A stretch of 64,000 nucleotides of DNA, taken from the NCBI RefSeq assembly GCF_005049105.1, contig NZ_SUKA01000003.1, forward strand, positions 772,980-836,979, in the 5' to 3' direction. Below the pieces are notes generated by a model that was not told where the DNA came from, made no database searches, and was given only the letters and a program-made list of their open reading frames with translations. Origin of the DNA: Sphingobacterium alkalisoli. Lineage in GTDB: Bacteria > Bacteroidota > Bacteroidia > Sphingobacteriales > Sphingobacteriaceae. This document shows positions 45,616 through 53,308 of this stretch, in pieces; positions within the stretch are counted from its first letter, which is position 1, and each line of letters starts with the position of its first letter. The position numbers were made by a program, and so were the translations under genes.

Positions 45616-46032
45616 TTATTTTTTTTGGTTATCGGTGTGCAGGTACGCCTTCGTTTCATATAATTCAATAACTTTTCGCTGCGCTTCCGTCAGAATTTTT
45701 AATCTGGCTAGTTCCTCGTTTTTTGTTTCTAGGTTGAGAATTAGATTTTTTATCTGGGGGTCAAGTACGTTCATTTGATTTTCAAACAAATCTCCGATGA
45801 TTTTATTGTCGAGATAATATATGAACAAATTATAATTGAGTAGTTCTGAAATTTTTATCAGCTTTTTAATATCGATGGAATGGCTTTGATAAATTTCTTC
45901 CAACCCCTCATCACTTATTTCCAGATAAGCAGCTAGGACATCTGTCGTAATTTCTTTTTCTTTGACAAGGTTCCGAATTACCTCGCCTATATGCCATGAG
46001 TTAGCATTTTGTCTGTTTTCTGATTTGTCCAT
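45616..46032 (-). CDS. Small HTH-like regulator with coiled-coil tail
   Basis: 138 aa from the ATG at 46032 (M-D-K-S-E-N). The N-terminal ~75 residues resemble a Xre-type helix-turn-helix (H-I-G-E-V-I-R-N-L-V-K-E-K-E-I-T-T, then L-A-A-Y-L-E-I-S-D-E-G-L). A hydrophobic Y-N-L-F-I-Y-Y-L segment follows, and then a coiled coil (about 90-125) with L-T-E-A-Q-R-K-V-I-E-L-Y-E. Proteins of this plan recur in Bacteroidota and are sometimes misnamed transposases; its targets are unknown. Confidence 0.66.
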   Translation of the reverse strand: MDKSENRQNANSWHIGEVIRNLVKEKEITTDVLAAYLEISDEGLEEIYQSHSIDIKKLIKISELLNYNLFIYYLDNKIIGDLFENQMNVLDPQIKNLILNLETKNEELARLKILTEAQRKVIELYETKAYLHTDNQKK

Positions 46033-46117
46033 TTCCAAATATGTAATAGTATTGGTTACTAAATGTATCAAACCCAAGGAGCTTGAAGTGAACGTAAAAA
46101 TTATTTGTACCGATTAA

Positions 46118-46672
46118 TCAATTAATCATAATGCTATTCTTAATTGATTCAACTATTTGCTCAAAAGATTGATTAGTTCCAATCCTTGAAAGAATGGGTA
46201 TCATCGCCACTGCGCTCATTATTTCCGTCGCTTTTACAAGAGGTGTTGTTGCGAAAACCATTTGTTCTCTTTTCAAGCCGTCTTCAAGAATAGATTGCAA
46301 CCAATTGATCAATAATTCGTAGAAGGATTTCAGTTCATCTTTTACCCGGCTATCCATGCTATTGATATCCGATAAAAGAGCTACGACCATACATATTTTT
46401 CCTTGTCGCGCCAAAGACAAATAGAAATCCATAAACACGTCTAGTTTTCTTATAGGTGTGCTGGCCTCCACCGCAGATATTATTTCATTTTGCTTTACAC
46501 AAGCATCTTGTATAAGCGATAGGATAAGATCAGATTTGGTTGGGAAATGGTAATGTATTGACGAAGTCTTAATGCCAATCTTTTTGGAAATATCTTTATA
46601 GCTAAAAGCATTGTACCCATCACGCATGACCAGTTCTGCTGTAACTTCTAATATTTTGTCTCTCGTATCCAT
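46118..46672 (-). CDS. TetR/AcrR-family regulator
   Basis: 184 aa. N-terminal HTH: I-L-E-V-T-A-E-L-V-M-R-D-G-Y-N-A-F-S-Y-K, then D-I-S-K-K-I-G-I-K-T-S-S-I-H-Y-H-F-P-T-K. Ligand domain unassigned. Its target is not obvious: the gene upstream of it is a relic. It resembles AcuR/YcdC-type regulators in length. Confidence 0.88.
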   Translation of the reverse strand: MDTRDKILEVTAELVMRDGYNAFSYKDISKKIGIKTSSIHYHFPTKSDLILSLIQDACVKQNEIISAVEASTPIRKLDVFMDFYLSLARQGKICMVVALLSDINSMDSRVKDELKSFYELLINWLQSILEDGLKREQMVFATTPLVKATEIMSAVAMIPILSRIGTNQSFEQIVESIKNSIMIN

Positions 46673-46741
46673 TGTCTACCTATCTATAGATAGACAAATA
46701 TATTAATTTAATTAACATCTCTTCATCCATCAATAGGAAAA

Positions 46742-46760
46742 AGGTATTTTTAAAATACCT
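46742..46760. terminator. Palindromic AT-rich hairpin
   Basis: AGGTATTTT and complement AAAATACCT separated by one T. It lies 3' of the susD relic on the minus strand and 70 bp upstream of the TetR start. Possible remnant terminator. Confidence 0.4.
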
Positions 46761-46761
46761 C

Positions 46762-46784
46762 AACCCTCTTCTACTTCTAGAAAA
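46762..46784. repeat. Direct repeat, left copy
   Basis: A 23-bp sequence with core CCCTCTTCTACTTCTAG. The same sequence with one change (T for C) is at 49865-49887. The two copies bracket an AT-rich segment carrying a susD relic, two lipoprotein genes and an ECF sigma gene. Confidence 0.7.
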
Positions 46785-47055
46785 GATGATCCCTAGCCCT
46801 ACAGCTACGCATTTCAAGATAAGAAAAATCGGCCATTGCTTTGTCGATATCGGGATTTAATTTACGCAGATTAGCTTCCACCCTATTCAACAGTACTTCT
46901 TCCATTGTAAAGCAATCGTACGGTGCTGAGCCGCATTGGGATTATTGGGCTGATTGGCATATTTCACCACCAGCGCGACACTATCGATAACGGTACCGCC
47001 CGAGCTAAACTGATGCGACCTGTAGTCTGAACTCGGCGTTGTATAGAACATATTC
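46778..47055 (-). pseudogene. C-terminal relic of a SusD/RagB-type lipoprotein gene
   Basis: One minus-strand frame reads N-M-F-Y-T-T-P-S-S-D-Y-R-S-H, then V-V-K-Y-A-N-Q-P-N-N-P. It then shifts frame to M-E-E-V-L-L-N-R-V-E-A-N-L-R, followed by I-D-K-A-M-A-D-F and a stop at 46778-46780. The E-V-L-L-N-R-x-E-A pattern followed by a K-A-x-A-D repeat is the family's C-terminal signature. The N-terminal part is missing and the frame is broken. Confidence 0.6.
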
Positions 47056-47515
47056 TGTGCTAAATAAAAACCACCCAGTTAGGTGATCACCCGGTTGAGT
47101 CAAAGGCTAACTAAGTTGGGGTGAGCACTAACCTGGTATCTTTCCCGGGTGGCAGCACCCAACGGGAGGTCACCCTACCATCGGATACCTTATAATTTTC
47201 AATAACCGGGGCGGGTGTCTGCACCATTTTAAGCCGTGCAACGATCAGAATCATACAAACTCAGCCGTAATTGGGGAATATCATCCGCTTTTTTGATCGG
47301 ATATAAATACCCTTATATATTATCCAGATACTCCACATTCCAGCGTAACGTAACCACACCCGTACCGTCTACAAATCCCTATAGACCCGTCAGCGGCAGT
47401 GGTGGAATAAATAAAGCCATCTGGATCGAGATGGCTTTATCTTGAAGAGATAATAAGAAACTTATCCATACGACGGAGTACACGAAGAACTACTCGGCCT
47501 GCTTATATTAATAAT
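47056..47515. other. Decayed intergenic region with gene fragments
   Basis: No intact gene. The minus strand shows short open pieces with protein-like sequence (A-P-V-I-E-N-Y-K-V-S-D-G-R-V-T-S-R-W-V-L near 47150-47220; V-V-T-L-R-W-N-V-E-Y-L-D-N near 47325-47375) separated by stops and frameshifts. A self-complementary GGTGATCACC lies near 47080. It appears to be debris of a former surface-protein locus linked to the susD relic. Confidence 0.45.
47411..47440. terminator. Terminator-like hairpin
   Basis: Stem AAAGCCATCT (47413-47422) with its complement AGATGGCTTT (47429-47438), 6-nt loop, flanked by A/T tracts on both sides. It lies 3' of the lipoprotein gene that ends at 47516 on the minus strand. 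Confidence 0.6.
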
Positions 47516-48340
47516 TTAGTATAAATTACCTACTGTGTTATTTATTATCCAGCACGGAGTAATTTTAATTACTGACATAGGTAATCCAGTAATAGTTTGA
47601 TATTGTAAATATTTGTTCGCGCACTCCCTAACGACATCATCTTTTTGCTTCTGCAACTCTTTTAATCTCGCAATATCTGCGGCATAGTCATCTAAAGATG
47701 GTGATTCTAGTTCTACATATGTTGAGAGCCCCTGCTTTAATGAAAAGTGTGAAAAATCCCCATATTGATCTTGGTGTTTTGTAACATAAAAATAAACTTC
47801 GTTTAAATCGTATGGGCCGAAGTTCAAATCAAAATTATTTTTTACAACATTTATTAATTCATTAGCAGTTGTAAAACCAGAAGTAGGATTAAAAGCTTCA
47901 TACAAGTTATAATTTGGAGTTGAATTCATATTACTAATCGCATAAAGGTGACTCATATAAACACCTGATATTTCTTCGTCAGGGGGTGCAGTATCATCAT
48001 CGCCTGGAGTATTTGGGTTTAAGTTATTTAGATAATGAAAGTCTATACTTAATAAATTTAATCCTCCTGGATAAAATCCAGGATTAATATCTAGTAAATT
48101 TTCTGTAGAAGCCACTCGTAATGAAGCTAAAAATAAAATCTTTTCATTTGAACTCAATGTATTAAATAAATTTTGATCGATACTATCGCTGTCAATACTT
48201 GATAAACTAGCGATACTATTATTGTCAGCTACCTCAATCAACTCGTCAAAAGAGTTTGCCTCAATGAAATCAATATCATTGTTAAAATTTGAACATGATA
48301 TACAAAATAACACGAGAACAACATTTAGTATTTTTTTCAT
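47516..48340 (-). CDS. Lipoprotein, paralogue A of an unrecognised family
   Basis: 274 aa. Lipobox L-V-L-F-C-I-S-C-S-N. The mature protein is acidic and Asn/Asp/Ser-rich. It has L-S-S-N-E-K-I-L-F-L-A-S-L then D-I-N-P-G-F-Y-P-G-G-L-N-L, and later V-Y-F-Y-V-T-K-H-Q-D. These three blocks also occur, in the same order, in the protein encoded next to it. No known fold recognised. AT-rich codons unlike the surrounding genes. Part of the sigma-linked insert. Confidence 0.7.
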   Translation of the reverse strand: MKKILNVVLVLFCISCSNFNNDIDFIEANSFDELIEVADNNSIASLSSIDSDSIDQNLFNTLSSNEKILFLASLRVASTENLLDINPGFYPGGLNLLSIDFHYLNNLNPNTPGDDDTAPPDEEISGVYMSHLYAISNMNSTPNYNLYEAFNPTSGFTTANELINVVKNNFDLNFGPYDLNEVYFYVTKHQDQYGDFSHFSLKQGLSTYVELESPSLDDYAADIARLKELQKQKDDVVRECANKYLQYQTITGLPMSVIKITPCWIINNTVGNLY

Positions 48341-48484
48341 AATTTAAAATTTAGCAATCAATAAATAAATACTTGTACCTTAAGTTTAAGATATCAAACA
48401 AAACAAGAAACCTTAATATGCTTAGCAAAGAGCTATAAAAAATGTGCTTTGCTAAACAATCGCAACAAACTAAATTTAAAATGT

Positions 48485-49114
48485 TTAAAATGGAGGAATT
48501 TCTGGTTGATCTCCTTCAGAATAGTATGTTTCATCGCCCAAAAAGACTGAATAAGATATTTCACTAGTTATCAAATCGACATGCTTTACAATATAAAATA
48601 TGAAATTATCGTGATTGGAGGATCTATTTAAAAAGGCTGTATAAATTGTTGGGACAATGCTAAGTAGTGATGGAGCGGAATTGAAATTTATATTTGATTG
48701 TAGATCAGTATGGGAATCATCCATATAATTTGGCACAGATCCTGTGATATAATACTCAGTTGTCATGTAAGGTGCAAAGTCAAGATTATACTCAGAAAGT
48801 TCAGCTAAAGTATCAGAAAGGCTAATAGTATGTTGGTACAAGTTATACGGATGCATGCCAGGGTTAACATCATTATTCCTAACAGACACTAAAATTGATA
48901 AAAAAAAATTTTTTTCGTGCTGACTAAACAAATCATATTGATTGAGAATCGTTGAGTCTACAATAATTTCAGATCCTTGATTATTTTCTAAACTCATTTT
49001 TAAATCTAATTTCAAATGTTTGTTTTCTGAAATAAAAGAAAGGTCTTCAGCAAACTTTTCCTTACAGGAAACAGAAATTAGAATAACAGTTAATAAACAC
49101 AAGATTATTTTCAT
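48485..49114 (-). CDS. Lipoprotein, paralogue B of an unrecognised family
   Basis: 209 aa. Signal with lipobox V-I-L-I-S-V-S-C-K-E. Blocks shared with paralogue A: F-S-Q-H-E-K-N-F-F-L-S-I-L, N-D-V-N-P-G-M-H-P-Y-N-L-Y, and F-Y-I-V-K-H-V-D near the end. Function unknown. It lies directly downstream of the ECF sigma gene and is AT-rich like its neighbours. Confidence 0.7.
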   Translation of the reverse strand: MKIILCLLTVILISVSCKEKFAEDLSFISENKHLKLDLKMSLENNQGSEIIVDSTILNQYDLFSQHEKNFFLSILVSVRNNDVNPGMHPYNLYQHTISLSDTLAELSEYNLDFAPYMTTEYYITGSVPNYMDDSHTDLQSNINFNSAPSLLSIVPTIYTAFLNRSSNHDNFIFYIVKHVDLITSEISYSVFLGDETYYSEGDQPEIPPF

Positions 49115-49204
49115 AATAAATTCAAATTAGCTTCTCTTTGTATATAATATTACGAACGAAAGCGAAAAACTCACTAATGGAAATGTGAAAAAATTACATT
49201 TTTT

Positions 49205-49861
49205 CTAAAAAAATAATAATAACACCATTTTCAGCCCCTTTTCATAACGGGAAGTAAATATTCGAATCTGTTTCATCGCTAAAACAAGGTGATTACTGAT
49301 CGTCGCCGGTGAGATATTTAGCAATTTGCTCACCTCTCCATACGATTTACCTTCTAATTTGCACAAGGTAAAAATCAATTTACGTTGGGGAGGCAACTGA
49401 TCAATAGCATTTTCTAAAATGGCCCATTCCTCTTTTTGTAGGTAAGTATCTTCTACGGAATCATGTTGATGGACACCCTGTATCAGTATACTGTCATATA
49501 CAAGCTGGTTCCGGACATTTCGACGGATAAGGTCTATGGCCATTGAATCTGCGATGCGAAGCAGGTAGTTATGGAAGTTCTTTTCCACATCGATAGACGA
49601 TCGATTCGTCCAAACTCTAATAAAAACATTCTGTAACATCTCCTCCGCCTCATCTTCATCCTTCAATAGATATAAGAGGCGTTTAAATATCGATGCGGAA
49701 TAAGACTTATAAACCAACTCAAAGGCCATTTTGTCGTCCGAAACAAAGAGAGTAAGGGTTAATTTATCTATTTTTTTCAAATCCACCAGCCACCAGGTTA
49801 ATTTTACATTAGTAAATGTATAAAATTTCAGCATTTTTATCCAAAAAAACAAAATAAACAC
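49205..49861 (-). CDS. ECF RNA polymerase sigma factor (no anti-sigma partner)
   Basis: The core runs from about D-D-K-M-A-F-E-L-V-Y-K-S-Y. Region 2 has A-E-E-M-L-Q-N-V-F-I-R-V-W; region 4 has K-S-Y-G-E-V-S-K-L-L-N-I-S-P-A-T-I-S-N-H. It ends in a hydrophobic tail, K-M-V-L-L-L-F-F. The first ~28 residues of the 218-aa frame look unlike a sigma factor, so the true start is probably nearer 49790. No FecR or receptor gene is linked; the following genes are two lipoprotein paralogues. Confidence 0.85.
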   Translation of the reverse strand: MFILFFWIKMLKFYTFTNVKLTWWLVDLKKIDKLTLTLFVSDDKMAFELVYKSYSASIFKRLLYLLKDEDEAEEMLQNVFIRVWTNRSSIDVEKNFHNYLLRIADSMAIDLIRRNVRNQLVYDSILIQGVHQHDSVEDTYLQKEEWAILENAIDQLPPQRKLIFTLCKLEGKSYGEVSKLLNISPATISNHLVLAMKQIRIFTSRYEKGLKMVLLLFF

Positions 49862-49864
49862 CCA

Positions 49865-49887
49865 AACCCTCTTCTATTTCTAGAAAA
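49865..49887. repeat. Direct repeat, right copy
   Basis: Core CCCTCTTCTATTTCTAG; matches 46762-46784 with one substitution over 23 bp. It lies between the ECF sigma frame and the 3' end of the HTH gene. Confidence 0.7.
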
Positions 49888-49906
49888 ATTTCAAAAAATT
49901 AAACTT

Positions 49907-50260
49907 TTACACCTTTCCCTTCGGGATACTGTACCAGTTTCGCATATTTTCGACTTCATTCTCACGGAAGCGCACAGATCTTCCCTTCTTCACGGTGGTA
50001 ATTTTCCCTTCCTGCCGTAAGTTGAACAGTGTGGCCCGCACAATGCCCAACCTCGCACAGGCATCATCTATGGTAAGTAATACAACCCCTTCTTCAACAT
50101 CGGTAAATGATATTTCGCGTGCAGAAGAGCTCTGTGGGGGGATGACAGCAGGCAGCGTACGATTAAGTTCTGCAGGAACTTCTAAGGAGTTATACATTTT
50201 GGTCAAAACAGCATGGCACTGTTCGACATGCTCAATTAAAATTAAGAGAGATTTAATCAT
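49907..50260 (-). CDS. Helix-turn-helix (excisionase/MerR-like) DNA-binding protein
   Basis: 117 aa from the ATG at 50260 (M-I-K-S-L). A helical N-terminal half (1-45) is followed by a HTH_17-type domain at about 62-112: L-T-I-D-D-A-C-A-R-L-G-I-V-R-A-T-L-F, then K-G-R-S-V-R-F-R-E-N-E-V. This is the common Bacteroidota small HTH protein linked to mobile or accessory genes. Its partner is unclear; the two-component operon lies upstream on the same strand. Confidence 0.75.
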   Translation of the reverse strand: MIKSLLILIEHVEQCHAVLTKMYNSLEVPAELNRTLPAVIPPQSSSAREISFTDVEEGVVLLTIDDACARLGIVRATLFNLRQEGKITTVKKGRSVRFRENEVENMRNWYSIPKGKV

Positions 50261-50409
50261 GGTCTTTGATTTAGGACCATCCAAGTACAAGCACAGAAGC
50301 TCCCTAATATTGGTTAGCGCAACGCAAAAACGACCAAGTTCGATACGCTACATTACGGAAATCCTCCATAGATAGTTGGTTTATAAAATCCTAATTTACT
50401 AAAATTTAG

Positions 50410-51510
50410 CTACGCGTCTTCTCCATGCAAAAATAATTCAACGGTAAACGTATTGCTGTCGATGATAATATGGATCTGATTTTCGGGATGAAGTAGCTTC
50501 AGCGTTTTTTCCATATGCTCTAGCTGACCGTGTCCTTGCTTCACCTCCGGTAAAGGCCGCGCCGCCATATGGTTAAAAACAACAATATGTACCCCATGAT
50601 CGTTCCATGGCTTTATGGTCAAGCTTGCAGGCTTTGCCTGCTGTGTAATGATGCCGTACTGGCAGGTATTTTCCAATAGATTAAAGATGAGCAGCGCCGG
50701 GATCCTGCGGGCTGGCGTAGACCGATCGATGTGTTGCTCGATATAAATCGCTTTACTTTTGCGGATAATATAGATCTGCAGTAGACGGTCGACCTGTTCG
50801 AGTTCATCCGTCAAGGAGACGAACAGCTGATTTTCAAGCGTCATATAAAAACGCGATATGGTACCTAATATTTCGATCGCCTTGCTCGCTTCGGGGTGCT
50901 GTATACGATTTAGTTCCTCAATAGTCGTCAACGTATTAAATACAAGATGTGGCATTAAGCGCTGCTGATTCCATTTAAAAAGTGCGTCGCGTAGCTGCTT
51001 CTCCAGTTCCATTGAGGCTTCATGCTCTCTCGCGCGTTCCGCTTCCAGTTGTTCCTCTCGCTTCTGGGAAGCTTCACGCTTCTTCTGCCTGTTAAAAGCG
51101 CTGCGTAGAAAAAAGTGGGTCAGTCCCAATACACTCGGAATCAAAAATGTAAACGTTATGTGGTAAAAGTTGCTGATGTAGAAACTTTTTAGCCCGGTAA
51201 ACTTTAGTGCCCCCTGCCAAAAGCTGAAGGCGATGATGGCGATCGTAAACACCATCAATTGTAGTGCATAGACGATAAACCACCACGTCAGGCGAGCCTT
51301 GCGTTGCTGCAGCTGGGGAGCCATGAACCAACGCGAACTCACAAAGATCCCGACGTGAAAGGCAAGAAGTGTAAAAAACTCCTTCGCCCCCTGAAAAGCA
51401 TGCGGTACAATTTGATAAAGATATAGCCAAAGCAACAGCAACCCACCCACTGCGAGCGCTACCTTTAACTTCCTTAAGCTAGCTAGATTTTTTATGGGTA
51501 CGCTATCCAT
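50410..51510 (-). CDS. LytS/YehU-type sensor histidine kinase
   Basis: 366 aa. Four membrane segments lie in the first ~140 residues, then a charged coiled coil (about 145-180). The His-kinase box follows with the phospho-acceptor in R-L-M-P-H-L-V-F-N-T-L near residue 190, and an ATPase domain with N-box L-L-E-N-T-C-Q-Y-G. The glycine-rich box is degenerate: G-H-G-Q-L-E-H-M-E where relatives have G-x-G-L-x-N. Its gene starts 8 bp inside the response-regulator gene's 3' end. Likely senses an extracellular or membrane signal. Confidence 0.85.
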   Translation of the reverse strand: MDSVPIKNLASLRKLKVALAVGGLLLLWLYLYQIVPHAFQGAKEFFTLLAFHVGIFVSSRWFMAPQLQQRKARLTWWFIVYALQLMVFTIAIIAFSFWQGALKFTGLKSFYISNFYHITFTFLIPSVLGLTHFFLRSAFNRQKKREASQKREEQLEAERAREHEASMELEKQLRDALFKWNQQRLMPHLVFNTLTTIEELNRIQHPEASKAIEILGTISRFYMTLENQLFVSLTDELEQVDRLLQIYIIRKSKAIYIEQHIDRSTPARRIPALLIFNLLENTCQYGIITQQAKPASLTIKPWNDHGVHIVVFNHMAARPLPEVKQGHGQLEHMEKTLKLLHPENQIHIIIDSNTFTVELFLHGEDA

Positions 51511-52270
51511 CCAGCCCTTTCCGTTTTAAATAACGCCGATAATAGGGCATGCCTTTGGCCGAGATGCTAAACGCCCAGCCAGGGACGGTGACACCATCTT
51601 TTAAGTGGTCCATGATAAACTTGACATGGACAAGCTGACTGGCATTGACGTACAAAAACAGGTTCGTGGATTCATATTCGCGATACAGGGCCGCAATGCT
51701 CGTTTTCAGTCGGCCGGTCAAGACGATCTGACCTTGTTGATTTAACGTATAGACATGCACATAGTTGCCCTTACGCTGGACATAGACCAAATCGGCGATG
51801 GCGATGCGAATGTCCCTATCGGTATGGTCTATGTCTTCTTTTGTAGTGGGCATAGCTTTTATATTTATATAAGTAGGAATCCGCACCGGGGCTTTGGGAT
51901 TTCGTGGATTGATCAAATTTTCAATCGTCTCATTCAGTTCAGCCTGTGTGACAGATTTAGGCAATTTTGCATCCGCCAAGTGACTTTCTCCATCCAACGA
52001 ATATTCGGGTTTGCCCGTATAAAGTATGACGCAGTCAGCACGTTCACGGAATAATCTGACGGCGTCTGTACCCCGCATACCCTCCATTACAATGTCGCAG
52101 AACACAAAATGAATCCGCTGTTCGGTGGCATCGAGGTAGTCAATGGCGTCCAAGGCAGCATCGAACTTCTCCACCACCTGTACTTTACCCGTAAGGTCGA
52201 GCTTATGGGCAAGATTGCTGGCCGCATAAGGTTCATCATCCACAACAATAGCTAAGTAACGCATCATCAA
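51503..52270 (-). CDS. LytTR-family response regulator
   Basis: 255 aa. Receiver domain: acidic D-D-E at about 11-13, phospho-Asp in V-F-C-D-I-V-M-E-G-M, T in L-Y-T-G-K, and Lys in L-P-K-S-V. LytTR DNA-binding domain at about 150-250 with I-A-D-L-V-Y-V-Q-R-K-G-N-Y-V-H-V-Y and G-R-L-K-T-S-I. LytTR regulators bind paired short direct repeats and often control peptide, bacteriocin or quorum genes. Its gene is divergent from the small-peptide operon 127 bp away, the obvious candidate target. Confidence 0.9.
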   Translation of the reverse strand: MMMRYLAIVVDDEPYAASNLAHKLDLTGKVQVVEKFDAALDAIDYLDATEQRIHFVFCDIVMEGMRGTDAVRLFRERADCVILYTGKPEYSLDGESHLADAKLPKSVTQAELNETIENLINPRNPKAPVRIPTYINIKAMPTTKEDIDHTDRDIRIAIADLVYVQRKGNYVHVYTLNQQGQIVLTGRLKTSIAALYREYESTNLFLYVNASQLVHVKFIMDHLKDGVTVPGWAFSISAKGMPYYRRYLKRKGLDG

Positions 52271-52396
52271 TACTCCTTATTGGTTAATAAACTTTCAAGT
52301 TATAAAAAAAAATACCAAATCCGCATGTTTCCCGTCACTTTCTTCAAAATAAATTAAAAAAACAAAGAATTTAAGCGAATAAATACAAAAAATGTT

Positions 52397-52636
52397 ATGA
52401 AGACAACTCAAATTACTATTGCAGGAATTGCACTGCTTACCCTTGCAATCCTCGGTGCCCAAAAAGAAACGGCACAGACGACTTCTCATTTCGAGAACGC
52501 TAAAATTATCGAGCTGGCAGACGCAGATCCCGACGATCTCGAAGGCGTATCGACACGGCTTTTGTACCCACAAGAACCAGACGACCGATGGCACGATGCG
52601 CCACTAATTGAGTATCTGGCCCGCAACGCGCAATAA
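52397..52636 (+). CDS. Small exported peptide precursor (unrecognised)
   Basis: 79 aa. N-terminal signal-like segment T-I-A-G-I-A-L-L-T-L-A-I-L-G-A, with a possible cleavage site after A-Q. The remaining ~55 residues are acidic and Cys-free (L-A-D-A-D-P-D-D-L-E-G, L-L-Y-P-Q-E-P-D-D-R-W-H). The stop is 3 bp from the next ATG, so it is cotranscribed with the SdpA-like and HTTM genes. It may be the peptide substrate of those proteins (inference). Confidence 0.68.
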   Translation: MKTTQITIAGIALLTLAILGAQKETAQTTSHFENAKIIELADADPDDLEGVSTRLLYPQEPDDRWHDAPLIEYLARNAQ

Positions 52637-52639
52637 GGT

Positions 52640-53308
52640 ATGCGCTGGTCTTACACCATAGGCATCCTTTATTTTATCTGGCATCTTAGCACCAGTATCC
52701 TGCACAACATCGTACTGCTCGGTACCGGTGCCAAGCCGGATGAATCCCCTATGCTATACCATGACGTACTGTCGCAGTATCGAAAGCTACCGCCTGTACG
52801 TTACTTCGCCCAACTGGCCGGTCTCCATGGAAGCTATTGCTTTTATGGACCCGAAGTGGGTAGTAGCTACCACAGCCTATTTGTACTGGAAGATTCCGCT
52901 ACACATCAGAAAAGCATACTCTCCGACCCTGGCTTGCGCAGCCATGCCAGTCGAATCCGATACCGCAGCCTTCTGGAAGTAGCCGGTGGGTGGCTGTTAC
53001 AAGTCGCCCCTCATGAAGATAGCCAGGTACAGCCCCTCGCCAAGGCATTAGGCGTATCCATCTGCCAGCACATGGCCGCACGCCATCCTGGCCTTCACAT
53101 TACCTGCAGCTATCTGGCAATGGGCATACCACCTATGGGATCGAGCGATGCTAACGTAAAACCTACACATGTATTACTTTTTAAGACAAAAACCATTTAT
53201 GATGAAGCACACGAAGAATCACACGACGATGCTTCTTCGCGGCCTACAATACCTACCCATTGGCATCGGCCTGTTACTCGCCGTGGAAATGATGCGGATA
53301 TGGCCTGA
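52640..53308 (+). CDS. SdpA-like protein, partner of an HTTM membrane protein
   Basis: 222 aa. N-terminal membrane segment (about 5-25), then a soluble domain on the outer face with Y-C-F-Y-G-P-E-V-G-S-S-Y-H-S-L-F and two Cys. No firm family hit by eye. The call as SdpA-like rests on the shape (signal-anchored, ~200 aa, soluble beta-rich domain) and on being immediately followed by an HTTM protein, the arrangement of SdpA/SdpB pairs that mature exported peptide toxins. Its last ~27-37 codons overlap the next gene. Confidence 0.58.
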   Translation: MRWSYTIGILYFIWHLSTSILHNIVLLGTGAKPDESPMLYHDVLSQYRKLPPVRYFAQLAGLHGSYCFYGPEVGSSYHSLFVLEDSATHQKSILSDPGLRSHASRIRYRSLLEVAGGWLLQVAPHEDSQVQPLAKALGVSICQHMAARHPGLHITCSYLAMGIPPMGSSDANVKPTHVLLFKTKTIYDEAHEESHDDASSRPTIPTHWHRPVTRRGNDADMA

